Program-made: the position numbers and the translations under genes
IMG/VR virus record: IMGVR_UViG_3300032322_002674
Location: 45,458 to 109,457 of that record
Strand: one strand, 5' to 3'
From: a virus
Length of the DNA stretch: 64,000 bases
Shown: one piece after another, positions 9,215 through 16,652 of the stretch
Layout: every line of letters starts with the position of its first letter
Numbering within the stretch: position 1 is the first letter of the stretch
The notes under the pieces: generated by a model
What the model was told of the DNA's origin: nothing
What the model saw: the letters and a program-made list of their open reading frames with translations, nothing else
Database searches by the model: none

Positions 9215-9595
9215 TTATTCTTCATCAATTAAATCTTTATAAAAATCTGTTGTTTTTAACCATTTACCCCAAGATGATTCCATAAATAAATCCCACAAAA
9301 TAAAGGGTATTGATATTGTATTAATAATAGGAATAAACCAAATCCAAACTTTTTTATGGTAAATATCAGGATTAATTTTATAAAGTTTTAAATTAAATTT
9401 CCTTAATAAAATAACAGATATTATATAACCAAAAAATAATAAACTAGGTATTACATTAATACATGGGGATTTTAAACCATAACAATCACATATAGATGCA
9501 TTTGTTGTTATAGATTTAACCCCAATAAGTATTAAAACACCAACAAACAAAAGTATTACAGAAAGTGTGGTTAATAAAGGATAATATTTTTTCAT
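9215..9595 (-). CDS. Hypothetical membrane protein
   Basis: The 126-residue product has three hydrophobic segments, at about residues 7-27, 47-64 and 86-104, separated by short loops. A CDCYGLKSPC loop between the first two contains three cysteines. It is not recognised as holin or other known family. The C-terminus is charged (DFYKDLIDEE). It ends one base after the convergent gene stop at 9213. Confidence 0.55.
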   Translation of the reverse strand: MKKYYPLLTTLSVILLFVGVLILIGVKSITTNASICDCYGLKSPCINVIPSLLFFGYIISVILLRKFNLKLYKINPDIYHKKVWIWFIPIINTISIPFILWDLFMESSWGKWLKTTDFYKDLIDEE

Positions 9596-9606
9596 AAATT
9601 TATTTT

Positions 9607-9769
9607 ATTGAAATAACCAAATTAAATCGTTAATTAATGTTTTTAAACCTAAATAAAATTTAGGGAATAAAATAATAATCCATATCCAACCAATTTCAAA
9701 TTCATTTTCTTTTGGATTAAATTTTAATATTATTTCTTCTAAAAACCAATTATATATTTTTGAAAACAC
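9607..9769 (-). CDS. Possible small membrane peptide, boundaries approximate
   Basis: Between the two neighbouring minus-strand genes a GTG-started frame near 9769 encodes a short hydrophobic peptide with a segment like EIGWIWIIILF after an amphipathic start (KIYNWFLEEI). There is no ATG start, and I could not confirm the reading frame to its end, so both limits are uncertain. The composition suits a small phage membrane protein but support is weak. Confidence 0.25.
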
Positions 9770-9800
9770 TTTTAAAATCGTTTAATTTCATTGATAATAC

Positions 9801-10076
9801 TTAAATATAAAACTTTTCTTTTGTTAATAAATCCCAAAGATTATTTTGTGTATCCATTTTTTTAAAAAATAATTTATATAAATTAGAGCATAAAGTTGTC
9901 ATTACAAATTCAAACCAGTGAATGTGTTTATTATCAAAATCAATAAAATCTTCTTCTTCATAATTTACTTCTTGGTCTTTTGAAAACATAATAATATCGT
10001 TATATTCAGGAAATAATGTTTTACACATTTCCAATAATTTTTCTTTATGTTTTTCTGTTAGTTCTATTGATTTCAT
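9801..10076 (-). CDS. Hypothetical acidic protein
   Basis: The 91-residue product has no recognised motif. The N-terminal half is helical and charged (MKSIELTEKHKEKLLEMCK); the middle is acidic (VNYEEEDFIDFDNKH). It starts 1 base after the stop of the M42 peptidase gene on the same strand, so the two are likely co-transcribed from the promoters near 11213-11330. Confidence 0.55.
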   Translation of the reverse strand: MKSIELTEKHKEKLLEMCKTLFPEYNDIIMFSKDQEVNYEEEDFIDFDNKHIHWFEFVMTTLCSNLYKLFFKKMDTQNNLWDLLTKEKFYI

Positions 10077-10077
10077 A

Positions 10078-11208
10078 TTAATCCAATTTATAATTTAAAT
10101 CATTTTTAAAATTACCACCCAAATTTCTTAAAATAGTGTCAAGAATTCTTATTAATCTTGATACATCTTTTAAAGAACATGTTTCCTGTGTGGAATGCAT
10201 ATACTTTATTGGAATTTGGAATAATCCTGTTAATGGAGACCACATAGAAAAAACATCTGCATCAGTACCAGTAACTTTTCCTTTTGCTCTTATTTGATAA
10301 GGAATTGTTCTTGTTTTCTTTTGGTTATCAGTAGATTTAATAGGTATTTGAATAGATTCAATTTGTTGAATAACAAAATTAAATAAATTCTGATTAATTG
10401 CAGGTGCAGTTAATACCAAAGGACCTAACCCACTCATGAATTGTTGTTTTTGTCCAGTAATTCCAGGTGATGTTGTATCATGTCCAACATCCAAAACAAA
10501 TGTTAAATCAGGTTTAATCAATCTTGCCATTAATTCTGCACCCCTTTTACCAACTTCTTCTTGTACACAATTAACCAAATAAAGGTCAAAAGGTAATTCA
10601 ACATCTTGAAGTTTCTTTAAGAGTTCTACCAAAACAAAACCAGATATTTTATTGTCTAATCCTTTTGCCACCAAATATTCTTCATTTAAAATTTGAATAT
10701 TTTGTTTAAAAACAATTGGGTCACCAGGTTGAACCATTTTCTCAACCAATTTCTTATCATAGATACCTAAATCAATATAAATGTCTTTAATAGAAGTTCC
10801 CGATTTTTTTGATTCTGCGGTTTTAAAATGTGGTGCAACTGTTGTAGTAATACCATTTATAATATCACCGTTTCTATTTAAAATTTGTACTTGTTTTCCT
10901 TGACAAATATTTGGGTCAATTCCACCGTTTTCAAAAACAGAAATATAACCACCTGAATTAACACTTTCAACTGTCATACCAATTTCATCAACATGAGCAG
11001 TAATTGCAACCTTTAAAGGATTTTCAACTTTTGATTTTTTATATAAAAAACCTGATTGTGAATGGTCAAGATGATATAAATCACCTTCATTAAGGAATTT
11101 TCTTCCATAGTTTAACCATTTTTTTTGACCAAGAATTTCAAATCCTGCAGGAGTGGGAGTTTGCAGGTATTCCAATAGGAATTCCATGTTGTATTTAAAG
11201 TTATTCAT
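10078..11208 (-). CDS. M42-family metalloaminopeptidase
   Basis: The 376-residue product has the full set of M42 (glutamyl aminopeptidase/FrvX-like) dinuclear metal-site motifs in order: ITAHVDEIGM (His ligand and following Asp), AKGLDNKISG (bridging Asp), VQEEVGKRGA (catalytic and ligand Glu), VLDVGHDTT (Asp ligand) and YMHSTQET (His ligand). These cytoplasmic enzymes trim N-terminal residues from peptides, usually as dodecamers. The length matches the family (about 340-370). Two Bacteroidetes-like promoters lie upstream. A peptidase of this kind in a phage is unusual: it may recycle amino acids from host proteins, or trim phage proteins. Confidence 0.9.
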   Translation of the reverse strand: MNNFKYNMEFLLEYLQTPTPAGFEILGQKKWLNYGRKFLNEGDLYHLDHSQSGFLYKKSKVENPLKVAITAHVDEIGMTVESVNSGGYISVFENGGIDPNICQGKQVQILNRNGDIINGITTTVAPHFKTAESKKSGTSIKDIYIDLGIYDKKLVEKMVQPGDPIVFKQNIQILNEEYLVAKGLDNKISGFVLVELLKKLQDVELPFDLYLVNCVQEEVGKRGAELMARLIKPDLTFVLDVGHDTTSPGITGQKQQFMSGLGPLVLTAPAINQNLFNFVIQQIESIQIPIKSTDNQKKTRTIPYQIRAKGKVTGTDADVFSMWSPLTGLFQIPIKYMHSTQETCSLKDVSRLIRILDTILRNLGGNFKNDLNYKLD

Positions 11209-11212
11209 AAAA

Positions 11213-11250
11213 CAAAGATAAAATTTATTTTTTTATTTTTCAAATGCAAA
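11213..11250 (-). promoter_or_regulatory. Bacteroidetes-like promoter of the M42 peptidase gene
   Basis: On the minus strand: TTTGCA (11245-11250), TTTG (11241-11244), 20 bases, then TATCTTTG (11213-11220), then TTTT and the ATG at 11208. TTTG-N20-TAnnTTTG matches the -33/-7 consensus of Bacteroidetes sigma factors, so the host polymerase probably reads it early. The transcript would be almost leaderless. Confidence 0.55.
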
Positions 11251-11289
11251 TTTATTTAAAATATTTATTCTTTTTACATTCTTCTTCAT
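11233..11289 (-). CDS. Possible 18-residue leader peptide
   Basis: An ATG at 11287-11289 starts a very short basic peptide (MKKNVKRINILNKFAFEK) ending at 11233. It stands in the same position relative to a TAnnTTTG box as the M42 gene does (TTTTATG follows directly in both). It could be a leader peptide or simply the remains of a promoter duplication; it is too short to be sure. Confidence 0.2.
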   Translation of the reverse strand: MKKNVKRINILNKFAFEK

Positions 11290-11293
11290 AAAA

Positions 11294-11330
11294 CAAAAAT
11301 ACTAATTTTTTCATAAAATCTTAATGCAAT
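11294..11330 (-). promoter_or_regulatory. Second Bacteroidetes-like promoter upstream of the M42 gene
   Basis: On the minus strand ATTGCA (11325-11330), 23 bases, TATTTTTG (11294-11301), then TTTTATGAA. The box and the following bases repeat those at 11213, so the two promoters look like a tandem duplication. Confidence 0.4.
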
Positions 11331-11350
11331 TATTTATTTAATAATAAATT

Positions 11351-14300
11351 ATGAATTCAATTAATCCAAATAGTATTTACGAAGAAGGTATCCCACTACC
11401 AGAAAATTATATAATATATGCGAATTTAGAAGTAAAACTAACTAAACGTAGTATTTTAGTGAGTGATGGTGATGGTAATTTTTCTTCATCACAAAGAACA
11501 TTTAATATTTCTTTTTTGAATAGTGATTTATCAAAAAATGAACAAACAACAAATTGGACAAATGAATTAATAAATAATGAAAAGGTTAATGATGAAACTT
11601 TTGGTATGACAGATATTCAAATTAAATTTGACAAAAATAATATACCAAGAGTTACAATACAATTTGTGGATATAAGGGGTGCATCATTAATTGGTCAGGG
11701 AAATAATTCACCATATAATGCATTTTTTAGTTTACCATATCCAGAATTTTTATTAACAATTAAGGGTTATTATGGTAAACCTGTAACTTATTCACTTTCT
11801 TTGTTGGATTTTTCATCACGGTATAATTCACAAAATGGTAATTTTGAAATTACTTGTGAATTTGTTGGTTTTACTTATGCAAAATTAACTGATATTCCTG
11901 CTGCATATATTTTATATGCAAAAGATATAAATGGACAACCAAAATTGGATGAAAATGGGGAAGAATTACCTTATTTAAGGGATTTTATTGAAAATATTGG
12001 TACTTTAAATGAACAAATTGATACCTTAAAAAATGATGAAACCACAAAAGAAATAGAAAATTTAAGACCAATCTTAGATAGAATAGTAAATTGGAAAGGT
12101 GAATATGAAAGGGGTTGGAGAAATCGAGATTTTTATTCTAATGAAACATATATTAAAGGTAATGAATTTTGGAAAGATTTAAAAATACTTAATGAATATG
12201 GTATTGAATTTCCTTATACGAAAGAAAATTTTTCATTAAGAAAAAATAGACCTTATACAACAAAACAAGAATTACCACCTTATGCATTTTATCAGAACAC
12301 AAAAATAACTTATATATCAGGTGGTATTACAATACCTTATCTTAGTATAGAATTACAAAATCAATTTACAACAGAAACTTTTGAAATATTTAAAGATGAA
12401 AAATTTGGGGAAGTTACAAAATCTTTTCAAAAATTAATTGATGATATTAATATAAAATTAAACAACAATAAAGATATTATTGCAGATAAAATAAATAATT
12501 TGGCAAAAAAAACATTAGGTAGAATACCAACAATAAAATATGTTTTTGATATTATTTTAAGTGATACAGAAATTTTTTTAAATAAACTTAGAGAAGTTGC
12601 AATTAGTGCAGAAAAAGAAAATCAAAGTAGATTAGAAATTTTTAGTGGTGTAGATTCTGATATTCCAGAAACAAAAAAAAATAAAAATGTTTTTCCTTTT
12701 CCAGCATATTATATAAAAGATGAACAAAATAATGAATATAAACATGAATATTTGGGTAACAATGATAAAGTAAAACAAAATAGAAATTTTTTTCCTGAAT
12801 TAGATTTTACTGAAAGATTTATTATTTTTCAAAAAAATTTTGAAAATACACAAAGACAAAATAATTTACTTAATCCTGAAAGTGGTTGGTTTCCAATATC
12901 TCCTTTAGAAAGTGTTTATTATTTTAATGGAAATAATCCTTTATCACCTTACTCAAATATTACAAATGTAAATGAACTTTTGGATAAAATAATTGATAGA
13001 TATGTTATTTTATTATCATCATTTTTATCAAATGAAGGTAATGATAGAGATAATTTAAAAAACGAACTTGAAATACAACTTGCCAAAATAGAATTAAGTA
13101 ATTTGTTACTTTCTTTTCCTGAAAATAGTAATGAATTTAAAACATTACTTAAAAATATAAAAACTAATGGATTTTATTCTAAAATAATAGAAAGAATAAA
13201 ATTAAGACAGGTAATTAATTATAATGGTACAGATTATTTTGTTAATATAAATCCACCTATAATTGGTAATTTAGTATTAGATGATAATATTGAATCTAAA
13301 ATATTAAATTTAGATAATGAAAGTGTTAGTTCTAATATTACAGATAATAATTTAAATAGTTTAATAAGTCAAAATTTAAATATTTTTAAAAATAATTTTG
13401 TAAGTCCTGATAGAAATATTGTAATTGATGACAAAAGTAAATTACCAAGATTATTATTAGATTATAAAAATTTTATACAAAAACCATCATTAATAAATGA
13501 AGGTAAAAGTACTTTTGATGATAATTTAAATCCATTAAATCTTGAAGAAATTAATATTAAAAAAGATTTTTACAATTCTGTAATAGAACTTGAGAATTTA
13601 TATGGGGTTAATGGGGGAACATCAATTTATTTTTTAAATAATATTTACAAAATAAATTGGGAAGAAATTACAAATATATTAACTAACTTCGCTGGGGTTA
13701 TTGAATTACCTTATTTTACAGTATTGCAAATAGGTTCCATTTTATGGGATAATTTCAATAATAATAATTTCAATATTAATAATATAGAAAATTTATTTGA
13801 TATTAGTTATAATGCAATTATAAATGATTTATCATTTTACATAAACAATAGGGAAGTTTTTATTAATGAATTTTTAAATTTTGATTTTAATGAAATATTT
13901 ACTGAATTTTTTACAACACAAGGAATTGATGATAATAATTCAGATTTTTTATTTTTTAATAAAAATCAATTAATAAAATTTAAAAATTTCTTAAAAGAAA
14001 AAAGAATATTAATAAATCCATCATACAGATTATGGAAAAATCCTAATACTGAATTAGGTTATTATTCTAATAATGTTTCATTTTTATATCAACCGTTAAT
14101 TTATAATAGAACAAACGAAAGTTTTGAAATAGAAGATATATTAAAAAATGCTGGTGAAATTTTCTTTAGAACTTTTGAAAGTGAATTGAAAACAAAAATT
14201 GATACAATTGAAAAGGAACAAAAATCTAATTTTAATGAATTATTAAAAGAATTTAATGATTATAAATTGGAAACTTATAACTCATTTAAATCATTATATG

Positions 14301-15232
14301 ATAGATGGATTGCGAATACAAGTTCTGATTTTAATTTAAGGAAAGACTTTATTTATATAAATCGGTTTTATAAAGATATTGGTGATATTTTGGTTATAAA
14401 TCCACAAAGTTTAACAAATTTATTTGATAATCCAAAAACACCACTTTATTCAATTATATCCAATTTATTATCAGAAAACAAATTGGATTTTCATCCTTTA
14501 CCTGCATTTATAAATAATTTTAATCCAGAAAATGATAAACTGGCAAAAGAAATGTTTGGTCAATATAACACAATAGAAAATGTAATAACTGAACCAAAGT
14601 TTATTTGCATGTATGTTGGTGGAACTTCAAAATATATTATTAATGATAAAGTTGGTAATGTATTCGGTGATTTTTTAAATGATAGTCCAGATAAAATAAC
14701 CCCTAAAGATTATAATGATGAAATTGAAGTTATAAATTATAAACCATTTTCATTTGATGTAGAAATAGGTTCACAAACACAATCACATTTTAAGGATTTA
14801 CAGTTTGACCAAAAACAATTTAAAGTAACAAATGAATCTTTGCAAGCACAAGAAAATATTGCAAATTCATCAAATACAAGAAAAGGTTTATTAACAAGTC
14901 AATCATTATATTCAGTTTATTTACAATATTCTTATTCTTGTACTGTTACTGGATTAGGTAATGCATTAATACAACCATTACTTTATTTTAGAATTCCTAA
15001 TATTCCATTAATAAATGGTTATTATTTAATTATTAATGTAGAACATTCAATTACACCAAATTTTATGGAAACAAAATTCACTGGTGTAAGAATTAGTAAT
15101 GCAACAATACCTATTGTAAAAAGTTATTTTGAAACATTAGGTATAAGTGATTCAAGTGGTAGCAATCAAGATAACGTAAACCCAACAGAAAATGGTTGGA
15201 TAAAACAATTAAAAGAATTAAATATAGTATGA
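11351..15232 (+). CDS. Large baseplate hub protein (gp27-like ends, long insert)
   Basis: The 1293-residue product has a hub-like N-terminal part (FGMTDIQIKFDKNNIPRVTI, then GYYGKPVTYSLSLLDF at about residues 85-180) and a C-terminal part YSCTVTGLGNALIQPLLYF with YLIINVEHSITPNFMETKF (about residues 1190-1260). The latter is the pattern of gp27/gpD-type hub proteins, which form the ring under the tail tube. Between them lies a very long Asn/Ile-rich charged insert without clear motifs. Translation is coupled by an ATGA overlap to the amidase gene, mirroring the gp27-gp5 pairing of T4. It is much longer than T4 gp27 (391 residues). Confidence 0.6.
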   Translation: MNSINPNSIYEEGIPLPENYIIYANLEVKLTKRSILVSDGDGNFSSSQRTFNISFLNSDLSKNEQTTNWTNELINNEKVNDETFGMTDIQIKFDKNNIPRVTIQFVDIRGASLIGQGNNSPYNAFFSLPYPEFLLTIKGYYGKPVTYSLSLLDFSSRYNSQNGNFEITCEFVGFTYAKLTDIPAAYILYAKDINGQPKLDENGEELPYLRDFIENIGTLNEQIDTLKNDETTKEIENLRPILDRIVNWKGEYERGWRNRDFYSNETYIKGNEFWKDLKILNEYGIEFPYTKENFSLRKNRPYTTKQELPPYAFYQNTKITYISGGITIPYLSIELQNQFTTETFEIFKDEKFGEVTKSFQKLIDDINIKLNNNKDIIADKINNLAKKTLGRIPTIKYVFDIILSDTEIFLNKLREVAISAEKENQSRLEIFSGVDSDIPETKKNKNVFPFPAYYIKDEQNNEYKHEYLGNNDKVKQNRNFFPELDFTERFIIFQKNFENTQRQNNLLNPESGWFPISPLESVYYFNGNNPLSPYSNITNVNELLDKIIDRYVILLSSFLSNEGNDRDNLKNELEIQLAKIELSNLLLSFPENSNEFKTLLKNIKTNGFYSKIIERIKLRQVINYNGTDYFVNINPPIIGNLVLDDNIESKILNLDNESVSSNITDNNLNSLISQNLNIFKNNFVSPDRNIVIDDKSKLPRLLLDYKNFIQKPSLINEGKSTFDDNLNPLNLEEINIKKDFYNSVIELENLYGVNGGTSIYFLNNIYKINWEEITNILTNFAGVIELPYFTVLQIGSILWDNFNNNNFNINNIENLFDISYNAIINDLSFYINNREVFINEFLNFDFNEIFTEFFTTQGIDDNNSDFLFFNKNQLIKFKNFLKEKRILINPSYRLWKNPNTELGYYSNNVSFLYQPLIYNRTNESFEIEDILKNAGEIFFRTFESELKTKIDTIEKEQKSNFNELLKEFNDYKLETYNSFKSLYDRWIANTSSDFNLRKDFIYINRFYKDIGDILVINPQSLTNLFDNPKTPLYSIISNLLSENKLDFHPLPAFINNFNPENDKLAKEMFGQYNTIENVITEPKFICMYVGGTSKYIINDKVGNVFGDFLNDSPDKITPKDYNDEIEVINYKPFSFDVEIGSQTQSHFKDLQFDQKQFKVTNESLQAQENIANSSNTRKGLLTSQSLYSVYLQYSYSCTVTGLGNALIQPLLYFRIPNIPLINGYYLIINVEHSITPNFMETKFTGVRISNATIPIVKSYFETLGISDSSGSNQDNVNPTENGWIKQLKELNIV

Positions 15233-16203
15233 GTTTAATACAAGGATTTCAATATTCTTTAATAGATATAAATAACAATCCAATTGGTGCAAGTGGACAA
15301 CCAAATGAAAATTTTGGTAGATTATCACCAAGATTTGTGGTATTACATTCAACAGGAGGACCCAATTTTAATACAAACTTGGATTTACTAACATCAAAAA
15401 AATTACCACCAAAATCAAACACTTATGTTTGTGCTCATTATTTAATTGGTAATAAAGATAAAGAAAATGGTTTAATATTTCAATTGTTGGATGAAAGATT
15501 AAAAGGTGTACATGCAAATAATTTAAATGATTTATCAATTGGTATTGAATTAGTTGATAAATTTTATAATAGTTTACCCAATTATGAACCCTTTATTAAT
15601 GATAATAGGGTTGGGGAATGGTTAACACCAGAAGAATATTTATCATGTTTAATATTATGTACAGATTTATCAATTAGATTAGGAATTCCAAGAAAGTATA
15701 TTTCTTTATATGAAATAAAAAATAATACAAATATTGTATCACCAAACCCCATCTTTAATGTAAATGATAGAACAGTTTCAGGTAATGGGTCTAATGCAAT
15801 AGAAAAATTAAAAAAATCTAATTTAAGTGGTTTTATTTTTCATAAAGATTTTATAAGTACCAAAAGTGACCCAGTATTTTTTAATGGTGAAAAATTTATA
15901 AATGATTTAAATAAAACTTTTATTGTTACAGGTATTGGTTCTGCACCACAAAATTATTTAAACATTTTTAATGGTATAATTAATGGTAATATAACAGTTG
16001 ACCAAATAGGGGGTAATCAAACCTTTGAATTACTACCAAATGTAAATATAAAAGAAACTTTCAGAAAAGTTATATCTATTTTGAAAAATTCAAAAAAAGA
16101 AAGGGAAGAATTTGAAAAAACTTTAAAAGTAACTAATACTTTAACCAAACAACAACAAAAGAAAGTATATCCAGGAAGTAGTATAAATGATGGTTCTATT
16201 TAA
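15229..16203 (+). CDS. Tail-associated N-acetylmuramoyl-L-alanine amidase (Amidase_2 type)
   Basis: I place the start at 15229, an ATG overlapping the hub stop as ATGA; an in-frame ATG at 15196 lies inside the hub gene and is less likely. Residues 30-50 have PRFVVLHSTGG (first zinc His), then CAHYLIG, then QLLDERLKGVHAN, IGIELVD and, near residue 205, FIFHKDFISTKSDP, which matches the final H-x-D/K...K/T-x-D-P segment of Amidase_2 enzymes. It would cleave the amide between muramic acid and the stem peptide. Being coupled to the hub gene, it probably replaces the T4 gp5 lysozyme at the tail tip. The last 100 residues are helical and charged. Confidence 0.75.
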   Translation: MSLIQGFQYSLIDINNNPIGASGQPNENFGRLSPRFVVLHSTGGPNFNTNLDLLTSKKLPPKSNTYVCAHYLIGNKDKENGLIFQLLDERLKGVHANNLNDLSIGIELVDKFYNSLPNYEPFINDNRVGEWLTPEEYLSCLILCTDLSIRLGIPRKYISLYEIKNNTNIVSPNPIFNVNDRTVSGNGSNAIEKLKKSNLSGFIFHKDFISTKSDPVFFNGEKFINDLNKTFIVTGIGSAPQNYLNIFNGIINGNITVDQIGGNQTFELLPNVNIKETFRKVISILKNSKKEREEFEKTLKVTNTLTKQQQKKVYPGSSINDGSI

Positions 16204-16513
16204 TTTTTAAAATCATTCTATAATAAAGTCCACAATCTTTTTGTTTGGTGAAACCAAAACTTTTATAAAGATTTTGGGCAATTATATTTTCTTTCATTAC
16301 CCCTAATTCTAAAACTTTTACTTCTTTCTTTTTTAAATCATTTACTAATAGTTTTAAAAATATTTTACTGTAACCTTTACCTCTGAATTTTTCATTAATT
16401 ATAAATTCCCATAAACTACTTTTTGTAGTTGTTTCTTCTTGAATGAAACAAGAACCTATATTTTCATTTTTATCAATTAAATGAAATTCACCATTATATT
16501 TTATTATCTCCAT
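16196..16513 (-). CDS. GNAT-family N-acetyltransferase
   Basis: The 105-residue protein shows the GNAT acetyl-CoA site NEKFRGKGYSKIFLKLL (R/Q-x-x-G-x-G/A pattern) at about residues 42-58, followed by VKVLELGVMKENIIAQNLY and SFGFTKQ, the usual end of the fold. It is short for the family (about 140-170), so the N-terminal strands are reduced. The substrate is unknown. Directly upstream lies a remnant of a second copy. Confidence 0.75.
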   Translation of the reverse strand: MEIIKYNGEFHLIDKNENIGSCFIQEETTTKSSLWEFIINEKFRGKGYSKIFLKLLVNDLKKKEVKVLELGVMKENIIAQNLYKSFGFTKQKDCGLYYRMILKIK

Positions 16514-16517
16514 TTTA

Positions 16518-16610
16518 TTACCATTTTAAACCCATTACATAAGAATAAGTATCGTATTTATTAATACCATAATTTTTAAACCCTAATTTACTGATTTCAT
16601 AAATTATATT
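16518..16610 (-). pseudogene. Remnant of a GNAT acetyltransferase C-terminus
   Basis: In one minus-strand frame the stretch reads YEISKLGFKNYGINKYDTY, then SYVMGLKW and a stop at 16518-16520. This is the typical last strand-helix-strand of a GNAT protein (YxxxGF...YVMGLKW). A stop codon precedes it at 16611-16613 and there is no start codon, so it is a broken gene. It sits just upstream of an intact GNAT gene on the same strand. Confidence 0.5.
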
Positions 16611-16615
16611 TTACA

Positions 16616-16652
16616 CAAAGTTACATATTTATTTATTAAAAACTAATGCAAA
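16616..16652 (-). promoter_or_regulatory. Bacteroidetes-like promoter box upstream of the GNAT genes
   Basis: On the minus strand TTTGCA (16647-16652), 23 bases, TAACTTTG (16616-16623), then TG. The same arrangement occurs at 11213, 35929 and 39105. It overlaps the start of the divergent gene at 16646. Confidence 0.4.

Noticed and set aside
15196-15228. Upstream start of the amidase inside the hub gene
   Set aside because: The ATGA overlap at 15229 is the more usual arrangement and the extra residues are not amidase-like.
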